Source: Deltaproteobacteria bacterium (GTDB lineage: Bacteria > Desulfobacterota > Syntrophia > Syntrophales > UBA2210). From it: a stretch of DNA of 44,780 nucleotides. Each line of letters begins with the position of its first letter. Position 1 is the stretch's first letter. The stretch is from assembly GCA_019313385.1 (NCBI GenBank), contig JAFDBG010000004.1, positions 1-44,780 of the forward strand, given 5' to 3'. Shown in pieces: positions 31,979 through 40,632 of this stretch. The position numbers and the translations under genes are program-made. The notes below the pieces were generated by a model. It saw only the letters and a list, made by a program, of their open reading frames with translations, was not told where the DNA came from and did not search any database.

Positions 31979-32890
31979 ATGAAAAAGATATTTAAACTTG
32001 TTCTTCCGGCAATACTTATTTCGGCGCTGATTTTACCAGGCAGCGTCATTGCCAAAGACAAAAGCCTGGCAGTGGGTGGCAAAGACTATACTGAGCAACT
32101 CCTGCTTCCGGAACTGGCAGGCATCCTTCTCGAACAGGCGGGATTTGATGTCACACTGAAAACCGGTGTAGGCACAGTAATAGCCAGGAAATCTCTGGAA
32201 AATGCCCAGACCGATCTCTATTTTGAGTATACGGGAACGGCATACACCTTGTTTTACAAGCAGAAGGATAACGCGATCATGACCGATCCCGTCAAGATCT
32301 ACAACTGGATGAAGGGTGCTGATGCCAAGAAGGGTCTTGTCTGGCTCGATCCTGTCAAGTTCAACAATACCTATACCCTGATGATGAGTAAGGCGGAAGC
32401 GGAGAAACTCGGGATTAAGACCATCTCCGATCTGGGGGTCTACGTCACTAAAAATCCGGATAAACTCATATTCGCCCTGGATTCGGAATTCTGGGAACGT
32501 CCTGACGGATTCAAAGACGTCATGAAAACGTATAATTTTAAACTGCCTGTCAAACAGGTCAAAAAAATGACTGTGGGCCTTACCTACCAGGCATTGAAAA
32601 AAGGTCTGGTCAATTCCGCAATGGGTTTTGCCACCGACGGCAGAATAGCGGCCTTTGGCTTTGTTAATCTTGTAGACGACAAGTCTTTCTTCCCCGTGTA
32701 CAATCCCGTACCGGTCGTTCGCAAGGAAATTCTTGATAAATACCCCGAGATCAAAGCCATATTAAAACCGATCGCGGACAACCTGACGACGGAAGAGATG
32801 CAGAGGTTAAACAAGGCCGTGGACGTAGACCACAAGAAGGTTCATGATGTGGCCATGGATTGGCTCAAGACCAAAAATCTGATCAAATAG
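31979..32890 (+). CDS. Osmoprotectant-binding periplasmic protein (OpuCC/OsmF type)
   Basis: The 303-residue protein has an N-terminal signal peptide (MKKIFKLVLPAILISALILP, cleavage probably after VIA near residue 25). The mature part starts KDKSLAVGGKDYTEQLLLPE, the typical start of the QAT/glycine-betaine-binding OpuAC family, and includes the helix YFEYTGTAYTLFY that forms part of the ligand-binding cleft. It delivers the solute to the two permeases encoded upstream. No lipobox is present, so it should be free in the periplasm. GGAGG precedes the ATG. A strong terminator follows 20 bp after the stop. Confidence 0.92.
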   Translation: MKKIFKLVLPAILISALILPGSVIAKDKSLAVGGKDYTEQLLLPELAGILLEQAGFDVTLKTGVGTVIARKSLENAQTDLYFEYTGTAYTLFYKQKDNAIMTDPVKIYNWMKGADAKKGLVWLDPVKFNNTYTLMMSKAEAEKLGIKTISDLGVYVTKNPDKLIFALDSEFWERPDGFKDVMKTYNFKLPVKQVKKMTVGLTYQALKKGLVNSAMGFATDGRIAAFGFVNLVDDKSFFPVYNPVPVVRKEILDKYPEIKAILKPIADNLTTEEMQRLNKAVDVDHKKVHDVAMDWLKTKNLIK

Positions 32891-32910
32891 GATTAACCCG
32901 CAGACCTTTG

Positions 32911-32940
32911 AAAGGGGAAAGGAAAATCCTTTCCCCTTTT
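32911..32940 (+). terminator. Rho-independent terminator of the transporter operon
   Basis: AAAGGGGAAAGG pairs perfectly with CCTTTCCCCTTT around a 5-nt loop, with the T run at the end of the stem. It lies 20 bp after the binding-protein gene. Confidence 0.85.
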
Positions 32941-33044
32941 CCACAACCCGCAGAATCACCAAACGCTCTCCTGTTTTTTATCGAAGAAAATGGCCTGTTT
33001 TCAACACTTTTTTCCATAATGCCAAATCATTTAGAAAATTCCCC

Positions 33045-33093
33045 TTGACAACATATAGTATTAACCCTATCATACGACCACAATATATTGTGT
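33045..33093 (+). promoter_or_regulatory. nrdD promoter with two NrdR-like boxes
   Basis: TTGACA (33045-33050) and TATCAT (33068-33073) are spaced 17 bp, a good sigma-70 pair. ACAACATATAGTATTA (33048-33063) overlaps the spacer, and CCACAATATATTGTGT (33078-33093), with a perfect CACAATATATTGTG palindrome, lies just downstream. Both resemble the NrdR box, and their centres are 30 bp apart, close to three helical turns, as known for NrdR regulation of ribonucleotide reductase genes. Confidence 0.75.
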
Positions 33094-33122
33094 TCATATA
33101 ATAAAAGGCGGGGGAATGGTTC

Positions 33123-35210
33123 ATGCGCAGCAAGATAAGAAAAAGAGACGGACGTCTGACCAAATTTGACGCGGTAAAGATCACTAGCGCTATCGCAAAG
33201 GCGGGAATGGCAACCGATGAATTCGGCGAAAGAGAAGCGAAAAAGCTTACAATAAAGACTCTGAACCTGGCTGAGAAGCTCTTCGACAACGATATCATGA
33301 CTGTTGAAGAGGTACAGGATATCGTTGAAGAGGTACTGCTTGGCTCTTCATATCGCAAGACGGCCAAGGCATATATCATCTACAGGGATCAACACGCGAG
33401 ACTGAGAGAAATTACCAACAAAATGGAGGTCGACCTTGTAGACCAGTACTTGGGAAAACTTGACTGGAAGATAAATGAAAACAGTAATATGGATTATTCC
33501 CTCCAGGGGTTAAACAACTATCTCTCTTCCGAACTAAGTAAGGTGTACTGGTTAAACAAGATATATCCCGATGAAATTAAAAACGCCCAGATGAATGGGG
33601 ATTTTCATATTCATGACCTCAGCATTCTCTCTGTTTACTGCGTCGGATGGGACCTGCATGATCTCCTGATAGAAGGCTTCCAGGGAGCTTCCGGAAAAGT
33701 GGAGAGCAAGCCCGCGAACCACCTCCGCAGCGCCCTTGGACAGGTAGTCAATTTTTTCTATACTCTACAGGGAGAAGCGGCAGGTGCGCAGGCATTCTCA
33801 AATTTTGATACGCTCCTTGCCCCCTTTATAAGATACGACAACCTCGGGTTTAGGGAAGTAAAACAGGCTCTTCAGGAGTTTATCTTCAATATAAATGTCC
33901 CGACACGCGTGGGGTTCCAGACACCATTTACCAATGTTACGCTGGATGTAAAGGTCCCGAAGTACTATGCCGACCAGGGCGTTATCATCGGGGGAAAACC
34001 TCAGAATGAAACATACAAAGAATTCCAGAAAGAGATGGCCATGTTCAACAAGGCATTCCTTCAGGTAATGGCCGAAGGAGATGCAAAAGGACGCGTCTTT
34101 ACCTTCCCGATTCCCACATATAATATCACTAAGGACTTTGACTGGGACAATCCCGATCTCGAGTACCTGTGGGAAATGACGGCAAAATACGGAGTGCCCT
34201 ACTTCTCAAATTTCGTCAATTCCGACATGAATCCGGAAGACGCAAGGAGCATGTGCTGCCGGTTGAGGATAGACAACCGAGAGCTTGAAAAGAGAGGAGG
34301 AGGCCTCTTTGGGTCCAATCCCCTGACCGGTTCCATCGGCGTAATAACAATTAACATGCCAAGAATCGGGTATCTTTCAAAAACGGAAGATGAATTTGTC
34401 AAACAGGTGGACCATCTTATGGTTCTGGCAAAGGAAAGCCTGGAGATAAAGAGGAAGGTGCTCGAAAAATTCACCGACAGAGATCTGTATCCCTACACAA
34501 AATACTATCTCAGAGACGTGAGAAACCGTTTCGGTGAATACTGGAAAAACCACTTCTCCACGATAGGTCTCGTGGGAATGAACGAGGCGTGTCTTAATCT
34601 TATGGGAAAGAATATCGCAGATCCCGAAGGACAGAAATTCACAAAAAGAATACTCGATTTCATGAGGGACAGGCTGCTTGAATTCCAGGAGGAAACCGGG
34701 AATAATTACAACCTTGAAGCAACTCCGGCAGAGGGTACATCTTACAGCCTCGCCAGGAAAGACAGGGAGAAATACCCCGATATTATTTGCGCCACCGGGA
34801 ACGGAGACAGTTCCGACATGTCGGAATTCTATACCAACTCCACCCAGCTTCCAGTAAACTTCACCGATGACATTTTCGAAGCGCTAGACCTCCAGGATGA
34901 GATTCAGACCAGATATACAGGGGGAACGGTTTTCCATATCTACGCGGGTGAGCGTATTGAGGATCCGTCCGCGGTAAAGATGCTGGTACGCAGGGTATGC
35001 GACAAATACCACCTTCCCTACTTCACCTTTTCCCCCACCTTCAGCGTGTGTCCGAATCACGGCTATCTCAATGGCGAACAATATGCATGCCCGACATGTG
35101 AGGCACCCTGCGAAGTCTTTTCCCGCGTGGTTGGTTATCTGCGTCCGGTAAAACAGTGGAACAAGGGAAAGCAGGAAGAGTTCAAGGCTAGAAAGGTATT
35201 CCGGGTATAA
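33123..35210 (+). CDS. nrdD: Anaerobic ribonucleoside-triphosphate reductase
   Basis: This 695-residue class III reductase begins with an ATP-cone (KIRKRDGRLTKFDAVKITSA, about residues 3-95) that controls activity by ATP or dATP. The catalytic barrel includes MCCRLRIDN with the active-site cysteines, NVPTRVGFQTPFTN and STQLPVNF. The C-terminus has zinc-site residues CPNHGYLNG and CPTCEAPCE, then the glycyl-radical motif RVVGYLRP. The CPNH form in place of CxxC also occurs in other class III enzymes. It makes deoxyribonucleotides without oxygen, using a glycyl radical created by NrdG, which is encoded 4 bp downstream. The promoter carries NrdR-like boxes. Length is normal. Confidence 0.95.
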   Translation: MRSKIRKRDGRLTKFDAVKITSAIAKAGMATDEFGEREAKKLTIKTLNLAEKLFDNDIMTVEEVQDIVEEVLLGSSYRKTAKAYIIYRDQHARLREITNKMEVDLVDQYLGKLDWKINENSNMDYSLQGLNNYLSSELSKVYWLNKIYPDEIKNAQMNGDFHIHDLSILSVYCVGWDLHDLLIEGFQGASGKVESKPANHLRSALGQVVNFFYTLQGEAAGAQAFSNFDTLLAPFIRYDNLGFREVKQALQEFIFNINVPTRVGFQTPFTNVTLDVKVPKYYADQGVIIGGKPQNETYKEFQKEMAMFNKAFLQVMAEGDAKGRVFTFPIPTYNITKDFDWDNPDLEYLWEMTAKYGVPYFSNFVNSDMNPEDARSMCCRLRIDNRELEKRGGGLFGSNPLTGSIGVITINMPRIGYLSKTEDEFVKQVDHLMVLAKESLEIKRKVLEKFTDRDLYPYTKYYLRDVRNRFGEYWKNHFSTIGLVGMNEACLNLMGKNIADPEGQKFTKRILDFMRDRLLEFQEETGNNYNLEATPAEGTSYSLARKDREKYPDIICATGNGDSSDMSEFYTNSTQLPVNFTDDIFEALDLQDEIQTRYTGGTVFHIYAGERIEDPSAVKMLVRRVCDKYHLPYFTFSPTFSVCPNHGYLNGEQYACPTCEAPCEVFSRVVGYLRPVKQWNKGKQEEFKARKVFRV

Positions 35211-35214
35211 TCTG

Positions 35215-35904
35215 GTGAAGATCGGAGATATTCAAAGGTTCTCTCTCATTGATTATCCAAGCAGGATATGTGCCACTGTATTCACTCAGGGGTGTAATTT
35301 CAGATGCCCGTACTGTCATAATCCGGAGCTTGTAGAGCCCTCCCTGTTTAGAAGAACCACGGCAGATGACGATGTCTTTGCCTTTCTCAAAAAGCGGAGG
35401 GGCAAGCTTGACGCCGTAAACATCACCGGAGGTGAACCCACATTGCAACCCGATCTTATTGAATTTATAAAACAGATAAGATCGCTGGACTATATGGTCA
35501 AGATTGATACAAATGGGTCGTTTCCAGAGGTCCTGAGGAAACTGATCGATGGTAAGCTTTTGGATTATATAGCCATGGACGTCAAGGCACCCCTTGAAAA
35601 GTATGAAGAAATTACCAAATCCTCCATAGCCCCTGAAAATATCGTGGAGAGTATAAAACTGATAATGGACTCCGGCATCGATTATGAATTCAGGACTACC
35701 ATCACAGCATCCCTCCTGACAGAAAGAGATATAGAAAAGATAGGAATTCTTACAGATGGGGCCAGGTGCCATGTGCTGCAAAAATTTGTGCCCTCAAAAA
35801 CCCTGGACCCCCGGTTTATGAACGAAGCCGCCCACACCGATGAGGAAATCTGCAATATAAGGGAAAAACTGGAAAGACTGGTGCAATCCGTCATAATTCG
35901 ATAG
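35215..35904 (+). CDS. nrdG: Anaerobic ribonucleotide reductase-activating protein
   Basis: The 229-residue radical SAM protein starts at GTG and has the glycyl-radical-activase motif TQGCNFRCPYCHNPELV, with a three-Cys cluster at about residues 27-34, and the SAM-binding NITGGEPTLQ. It should abstract hydrogen from the NrdD glycine to form the radical. It is directly downstream of nrdD, consistent with that role. The C-terminal part with YEFRTTITASLLTERDIEKIG and FVPSKTLDP is longer than in E. coli NrdG and matches the type found in anaerobes that pair with the long NrdD. Confidence 0.9.
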   Translation: MKIGDIQRFSLIDYPSRICATVFTQGCNFRCPYCHNPELVEPSLFRRTTADDDVFAFLKKRRGKLDAVNITGGEPTLQPDLIEFIKQIRSLDYMVKIDTNGSFPEVLRKLIDGKLLDYIAMDVKAPLEKYEEITKSSIAPENIVESIKLIMDSGIDYEFRTTITASLLTERDIEKIGILTDGARCHVLQKFVPSKTLDPRFMNEAAHTDEEICNIREKLERLVQSVIIR

Positions 35905-35977
35905 GCCTGCAAAAGACTTCTACGTCTTGTGATTGTTTGCTTGTTGATATATAGTGGGAGAGTGGAGAGCGAAGAGT

Positions 35978-36961
35978 ATGGCTGATTCAATAAAACAGGC
36001 GAAAGAAGTCCTCAAAATAGAGGCAGAAAGCATCCTGAATCTCATAGACAAAGTCGACGTCGGTTTTTCCAGGGCCGTCGAAATCATATGTGAGGCTAAA
36101 GGCCGTGTAATCGTGACGGGAATCGGAAAATCGGGTCTCGTGGGAAAGAAGATAGTTGCAACCCTGACAAGTACTGGAACACCCGCCATCTTCCTCCATC
36201 CGGTGGAGGGATTGCATGGAGACCTCGGCATCGTGACCAGGGATGATGTGATGCTTGCCATATCCAACAGCGGCGAAACAAGTGAGTTGAACACACTCAT
36301 CCTGAGTGTGAGGGACCTCGGGTTGTCCATTATCGCCTTTACCGGGAATATGGACTCAACCCTTGCCAAAAGCAGCGACGTGGTTATAGATGTAAGCGTG
36401 GACAGGGAGGCTTGCCCTTTCGGTCTTGCACCCACATCAAGTACCACCGCTACATTGGCCATGGGGGATGCCCTGGCTGTTGCCCTTGTCGAAAAGATGG
36501 GATTTACCGAAAAGGATTTCTATAAATTTCATCCCGGAGGTCACCTCGGACAAAGACTGATGGCAAGGGTAAAGGACGTCATGATCGGCGGCGATGGCAT
36601 ACCGGTTGTGTTTTCAGGGACATCCGTGCTTGAAGCCATTGAAGCGATGGACCAGAAGAACCTTGGTTTCATATTTATAACGGACAGAGAAACCCGCCTC
36701 CTGGGCATCCTGACCGACGGGGATCTGAGGCGGAACATCAGAAAAAAAACAGAGTTCGAGGGGAAACTTGTAGACGACCTGATGACAATAAACCCCAAAA
36801 CAGTTGATCCCGGCGCATCCCTGGCGCAAACCATAGAGATCATGCAAAGGGATGAGATTACCACATTGGCCACAATAAACAGGAACGGATACCTTGAAGG
36901 ATATATCCACCTTCATGATATATTGGGAAGAGGCGGCACCATAAAGATTTCCATACCTTGA
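35978..36961 (+). CDS. kdsD: D-arabinose-5-phosphate isomerase
   Basis: Starting at the ATG at 35978, the 327-residue protein has an SIS domain with VTGIGKSGLVGKKIVATLTS, FLHPVEGLHGDLGI and LAISNSGETSELNTL, then two CBS domains near the C-terminus (VKDVMIGGDGIPVV and LMTINPKTVDPG). This is the KdsD/KpsF/GutQ architecture. The enzyme converts ribulose 5-phosphate to arabinose 5-phosphate, the first step toward KDO of lipopolysaccharide, so the cell should have an outer membrane with KDO. A GTG at 35954 could add eight residues. It is monocistronic or weakly linked to its neighbours. Confidence 0.92.
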   Translation: MADSIKQAKEVLKIEAESILNLIDKVDVGFSRAVEIICEAKGRVIVTGIGKSGLVGKKIVATLTSTGTPAIFLHPVEGLHGDLGIVTRDDVMLAISNSGETSELNTLILSVRDLGLSIIAFTGNMDSTLAKSSDVVIDVSVDREACPFGLAPTSSTTATLAMGDALAVALVEKMGFTEKDFYKFHPGGHLGQRLMARVKDVMIGGDGIPVVFSGTSVLEAIEAMDQKNLGFIFITDRETRLLGILTDGDLRRNIRKKTEFEGKLVDDLMTINPKTVDPGASLAQTIEIMQRDEITTLATINRNGYLEGYIHLHDILGRGGTIKISIP

Positions 36962-37028
36962 CAGAAAAGATATGGAAGCGATGTGTGGCATAAAATCTGT
37001 CCACCAACAGACACGACCCTGAATCCGA

Positions 37029-37271
37029 ATGTTCCAAAATTACTTTATTGTCCGTTGTCTCAGATGCGGGCAAAAAAACCGCATATTCCGGCATCGACTG
37101 AAAGACCGGCCTGTCTGTGGCAGGTGCGGGTTTCTGCTGAACGAACTTATATTGCAGTGCCTCCACTGCGGAGCCAAAAATCGTGTACCGGAGGACAGAC
37201 TTCAGGAGCTTCCTCTCTGCGCCAAGTGCAAAATGCCCCTCTACTATGAAGACATGGAAGAAAATCCTTAA
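37029..37271 (+). CDS. Small tandem zinc-ribbon protein
   Basis: This 80-residue protein consists almost entirely of two copies of a zinc ribbon. The first reads CLRCGQKNRIFRHRLKDRPV followed by CGRC; the second reads CLHCGAKNRVPEDRLQELPL followed by CAKC. Each has two CxxC pairs about 20 residues apart. The sequence CxxCGxxNRvpxxRLxxxPxC is that of the N-terminal zinc finger of thioredoxin 2 (TrxC), here without any thioredoxin domain and duplicated. Function is unknown; redox-sensitive zinc binding or a protein-protein contact is possible. No good ribosome-binding site precedes the ATG. The surrounding genes give no hint. Confidence 0.75.
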   Translation: MFQNYFIVRCLRCGQKNRIFRHRLKDRPVCGRCGFLLNELILQCLHCGAKNRVPEDRLQELPLCAKCKMPLYYEDMEENP

Positions 37272-37371
37272 TGATATAATTTGCAGGTATCTTTTCGGGG
37301 CAAACCCGGATATTTTGAGCGAAAGAAATCAACTTCCACAAAACCAGTAATTCTGTGAGTACCGTTGCACC

Positions 37372-38229
37372 ATGAACCGAGATATCATCATAAGGCATAT
37401 CGTAGAACGACTGGGAACTGCCGAAATCAGCTACCATGAAAGGACCGGCGGGCAGGATGGAAGACATGGAGAATGGTTTGAAGCCGGAGTATTAATCCCT
37501 CTTTTTTTTAAAACGGGTCAATCGACGGACAATGGTGAATTTGTATTCCTGTTGAGTAAGAGATCGGCCAATATTTCGCAGTCCGGGGATCTCAGCGGAC
37601 CGGGAGGAAAACTGGAGCCATTTATAGATCGCTTCCTGAGGTTTTTCATTGTCCGCCTGTGCTCCTCCCTTCTGAACGGAGACGCCCTGATGTACGCCAG
37701 GAAAAGAGGAAACGCGGCGTTCGACAACATAACTCTCTCCCTTGCCAATGCTGTGAGAGAATCATGGGAGGAGATAAGGCTCAGTCCTTTCAATGTCCGG
37801 TTTCTCGGTCCCCTCCCCTCCTACAGTCTTCGCCTGTTTACAAGGACAATCTTCCCCGTAGTGGGACTCGTTGGAAAAGAATGGCACTTTACCCCCAACC
37901 GGGAGGTGGAGAAGATGGTGGAAATACCACTGGGAGCGTTTTACAATGAAGACAATTATGGATTCCTTTCCATCCAGTCTCCCTCGGACGAAACGAAAGA
38001 CGAGTGGAAATTCCCCTGTCTGATACATGAAGACAATGATGGAAAAGAAGAGATCCTGTGGGGGGCCACATTTAACATCATCATGTCGTTCCTCGGAATA
38101 GTCTTTGACTTTAAACCTCCGGGAATACAACCACAAAGAATCATCACCAGAGTAATACACCCCAATTATCTTACAGGAAGCAACAAAAAGCACTCCAAAC
38201 TCCTTGACAAGGTTCTACAGGACAGGTAA
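37372..38229 (+). CDS. Nudix-like hydrolase with an insertion in the Nudix box
   Basis: The 285-residue protein begins like a CoA-pyrophosphatase-type Nudix protein, with AGVLIPLFF, FVFLLSKRSANISQSGDLSG and PGGKLEP, where the Nudix box normally starts. The second half of the box, NAVRESWEEIRL, appears about 46 residues later, after a hydrophobic insert (FLRFFIVRLCSSLLNGD). The final Gly of the box is replaced by Arg. The REXXEE acidic residues that bind metal are kept, so catalysis is possible. A later region, VVGLVGKEWHFTPNREVEKM, fits a CoA-type Nudix fold. The substrate is unknown. It could be a membrane-associated or regulatory variant. Confidence 0.6.
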   Translation: MNRDIIIRHIVERLGTAEISYHERTGGQDGRHGEWFEAGVLIPLFFKTGQSTDNGEFVFLLSKRSANISQSGDLSGPGGKLEPFIDRFLRFFIVRLCSSLLNGDALMYARKRGNAAFDNITLSLANAVRESWEEIRLSPFNVRFLGPLPSYSLRLFTRTIFPVVGLVGKEWHFTPNREVEKMVEIPLGAFYNEDNYGFLSIQSPSDETKDEWKFPCLIHEDNDGKEEILWGATFNIIMSFLGIVFDFKPPGIQPQRIITRVIHPNYLTGSNKKHSKLLDKVLQDR

Positions 38230-38264
38230 CTTCCCCATCCTAAAAAGAAAGATCGGAGAGAACC

Positions 38265-39410
38265 ATGGTTACAAAGAGAGCCTCAGGAATCCCCCCTTTT
38301 ATTGTTATGGATATCCTTGAAAAGGCGCAGGAGATGCAACGGAAAGGAAAGGATATCATTCACATGGAGGTCGGCGAACCGGACTTTGATACTCCCGACT
38401 GCATAAACGAGGCCTGTTGCAAGGCCATCAGGGACGGGAAGACACACTATACGCACAGCCTCGGCCTGATAGAACTCCGAGAGGCGATCTGCGAGCACTA
38501 TTTCACGAAATACGGCGTGGATATCTCGCCGGACCGGATCATCGTCACCTCCGGAACCTCCCCCGCCATGTTTCTGCTCTTCTCCGCACTGATCGAACGG
38601 GGGGAAGAGGTTATTATATCGGACCCCCACTACGCGTGCTATCCGAATTTCATCAGCTTTCTCGAAGGGGTTCCCGCCCGTGTCAACGTCTTTGAAGAGG
38701 ATGGCTTCCAATACACACCCGAAGGGATCAGGGAGAAGATAACCCCCAGGACAAAGGGGATCATGATCAATTCCCCCTCCAACCCAACCGGCAATCTCCT
38801 CAGCACCGAACGGATGGAACAGATTGCGTCATACGGCATCCCCATCATCGCGGATGAGATATACCACGGCCTTGTCTATGAAGAAGAGCAGGAACACACC
38901 ATCCTTGAATTCACGGATAACGCCTTCGTACTGAACGGATTCTCCAAGGCCTACGCCATGACCGGATGGAGGCTGGGATACCTCATAGCGCCGAAGGAGT
39001 ACATACGCCCAATGCAGAAAATTCAGCAGAACTTCTTCATTTCTGCGAACTCCTTTGCACAGTGGGGAGGGATAGCGGCACTCCGGGAGGCGGGAGATGA
39101 CGTGATCCGCATGAGAGACATCTTCAACGAACGGAGAAAATTCATCATACGGCGCCTCCGCGAGATCGGACTCGGCATCACGGTAGAACCAACAGGGGCG
39201 TTTTACATACTCGGAAACATCAAGGCCTTTTCCAAGAATTCGTACGAGATAGCCTTCGACATCCTTGAAAAGGCCCATGTCGGCGTCACGCCGGGGATCG
39301 ACTTCGGGAAAAACTGTGAAGGGTATCTCAGGTTTTCGTATGCGACCTCCATGGAGAACATAGACGAAGGGATCAACAGGATAGAACGATATCTTAAGGA
39401 TCTTGCATAA
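38265..39410 (+). CDS. Class I/II pyridoxal-phosphate aminotransferase
   Basis: The 381-residue protein has the aspartate-aminotransferase fold: HMEVGEPDFDTPD, VTSGTSPAMFLLFSAL, INSPSNPTGNLLS, IADEIYHGLVYE and the PLP-binding Lys in NGFSKAYAMTGWRLGYL, then the Arg-containing LRFSYATSMENIDEGI near the end. These identify it as an aminotransferase of the family that includes aspartate, alanine and LL-diaminopimelate-related enzymes. The exact amino donor is uncertain. Its stop codon overlaps the start of the HAD gene by one base, so the two are cotranscribed. Confidence 0.9.
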   Translation: MVTKRASGIPPFIVMDILEKAQEMQRKGKDIIHMEVGEPDFDTPDCINEACCKAIRDGKTHYTHSLGLIELREAICEHYFTKYGVDISPDRIIVTSGTSPAMFLLFSALIERGEEVIISDPHYACYPNFISFLEGVPARVNVFEEDGFQYTPEGIREKITPRTKGIMINSPSNPTGNLLSTERMEQIASYGIPIIADEIYHGLVYEEEQEHTILEFTDNAFVLNGFSKAYAMTGWRLGYLIAPKEYIRPMQKIQQNFFISANSFAQWGGIAALREAGDDVIRMRDIFNERRKFIIRRLREIGLGITVEPTGAFYILGNIKAFSKNSYEIAFDILEKAHVGVTPGIDFGKNCEGYLRFSYATSMENIDEGINRIERYLKDLA

Positions 39411-40138
39411 TGAGGCCTCTGACCCCGATAAACGGGACAAGTGCGTTAACAAAATTATTTTCTGCCAGAAAAACGCAAAAAATAATTCCTGACTTACTAA
39501 AGGCCGTCCTGTTTGATTTTGACGGCACTCTGGTCAAACTGAACATAGACTTTATCCAGATGCGCGGGGCCGTCCTGGGTCTCATGGGTGATTACTGCAC
39601 CCCGCCGGACGAGATGGGAGATCTGTACGTACTGGAAATGATCGAAGCAGGCAAAAATTTCATCTCCAGGAACAATCCCGGCAGGGAAAACGAATTTTTC
39701 AGCAGGGCACATAAACTTATAAGTAATATGGAAACCGAGGGATCAACAGAGGGTGAACTGTTCGCAGGCACGAAAGATATGCTGTATGAACTGAGAAGCC
39801 AACAGATAAAAACCGGTATTGTGACCAGAAACTGTATGGCCGCGGTAAAGCAGATGTTTCCCGATATAGATTCCTGTTGTGACGTCGTGATCACCAGGGA
39901 ATTTACCACAAGGGTAAAACCGCATCCGGATCACCTTTTGACGGCGCTTGTAGCACTGGACACAGACGCAGGATTTGCGGCAATGGTGGGGGATCATCCT
40001 TTGGACATTGCGGCAGGGAAGGCTGTGGGGGCTTATACTATAGGCGTATTGACAGGACACTCGGAAGCCTCCGCTCTTCGCGATGCGGGCGCGGACCTGA
40101 TTATTGAAAAGGCCGCGGACATAATCCGGTTTCTATAA
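39410..40138 (+). CDS. HAD-superfamily hydrolase (phosphoglycolate phosphatase-like)
   Basis: The 242-residue product has HAD motif I VLFDFDGTLVK near residue 36, motif II-type GIVTRNC, the Lys of motif III within VKPHPDHLL, and motif IV GDHPLDIAAGKAVGAYTIGV. A helical cap is predicted between motifs I and II. This matches phosphoglycolate phosphatase and its relatives, whose substrates are small phosphate esters. The first 30 residues precede the domain and may be excess; a later start is possible. It overlaps the aminotransferase stop by one base and precedes the pterin genes by about 90 bp. A role as a phosphatase in folate synthesis is possible but not shown. Confidence 0.8.
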   Translation: MRPLTPINGTSALTKLFSARKTQKIIPDLLKAVLFDFDGTLVKLNIDFIQMRGAVLGLMGDYCTPPDEMGDLYVLEMIEAGKNFISRNNPGRENEFFSRAHKLISNMETEGSTEGELFAGTKDMLYELRSQQIKTGIVTRNCMAAVKQMFPDIDSCCDVVITREFTTRVKPHPDHLLTALVALDTDAGFAAMVGDHPLDIAAGKAVGAYTIGVLTGHSEASALRDAGADLIIEKAADIIRFL

Positions 40139-40231
40139 CAAATGTTGACAGGATAAATTCGGATGATTACAATCCCGAAGGTCCTGCTGGTGGGTCTAAT
40201 TTCTTCAAAGAATTTGTCAGGATATAAGAAT

Positions 40232-40612
40232 ATGTACGAAATTACAGTAAGAAAAACATTTTCCGCCGCGCATACTTTGGATATAGGCGGCAAACGCGAA
40301 GACCTCCACGGGCACAATTTCGGAGTTGAGGCTACCGTCGCATCCGAAGAATTGGATGCAGATGGTCTTGTCCTGGATTTCAGGGTGTTAAAAAAATGGG
40401 TGAATGAAATCCTTGACGATCTGGATCATACGTTCCTCAACAATCTTCCTGCTTTCAGAAACACAGTGCCTACATCGGAAAACATTGCCAGATTTATATA
40501 TGACAGGCTGGAAGAGAATACATCTATAATGGGGTTGAAGATATCCCGTATCGCGGTATGGGAATCTGAGAATTCGAAGGCAGTATATACAAAGAACCAC
40601 TCAGGCTCATAA
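40232..40612 (+). CDS. 6-pyruvoyl-tetrahydropterin synthase homologue, PTPS-III-type
   Basis: Starting at the ATG at 40232, the 126-residue protein is a typical small T-fold enzyme, with FSAAHTLD, DLHGHNFGVEATV, DADGLVLDFRVLKKWV, DHTFLN and PTSENIA. In QueD the catalytic Cys lies in CxxxHGH, but here the equivalent position is Glu, giving EDLHGH, the ExxHGH form described for PTPS-III enzymes. PTPS-III replaces dihydroneopterin aldolase in folate synthesis, converting dihydroneopterin triphosphate to the 6-hydroxymethyl pterin. FolE2 follows by 20 bp, supporting a folate role rather than queuosine. A longer in-frame start at 40163 adds 23 residues of no conservation. Confidence 0.85.
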   Translation: MYEITVRKTFSAAHTLDIGGKREDLHGHNFGVEATVASEELDADGLVLDFRVLKKWVNEILDDLDHTFLNNLPAFRNTVPTSENIARFIYDRLEENTSIMGLKISRIAVWESENSKAVYTKNHSGS

Positions 40613-40632
40613 AGATAAAGGCATATATAAAA

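Noticed and set aside
40139-40231. preQ1-type riboswitch before the pterin enzyme
   Set aside because: No suitable stem or C-rich loop was seen, and the ExxHGH motif points to folate, not queuosine.
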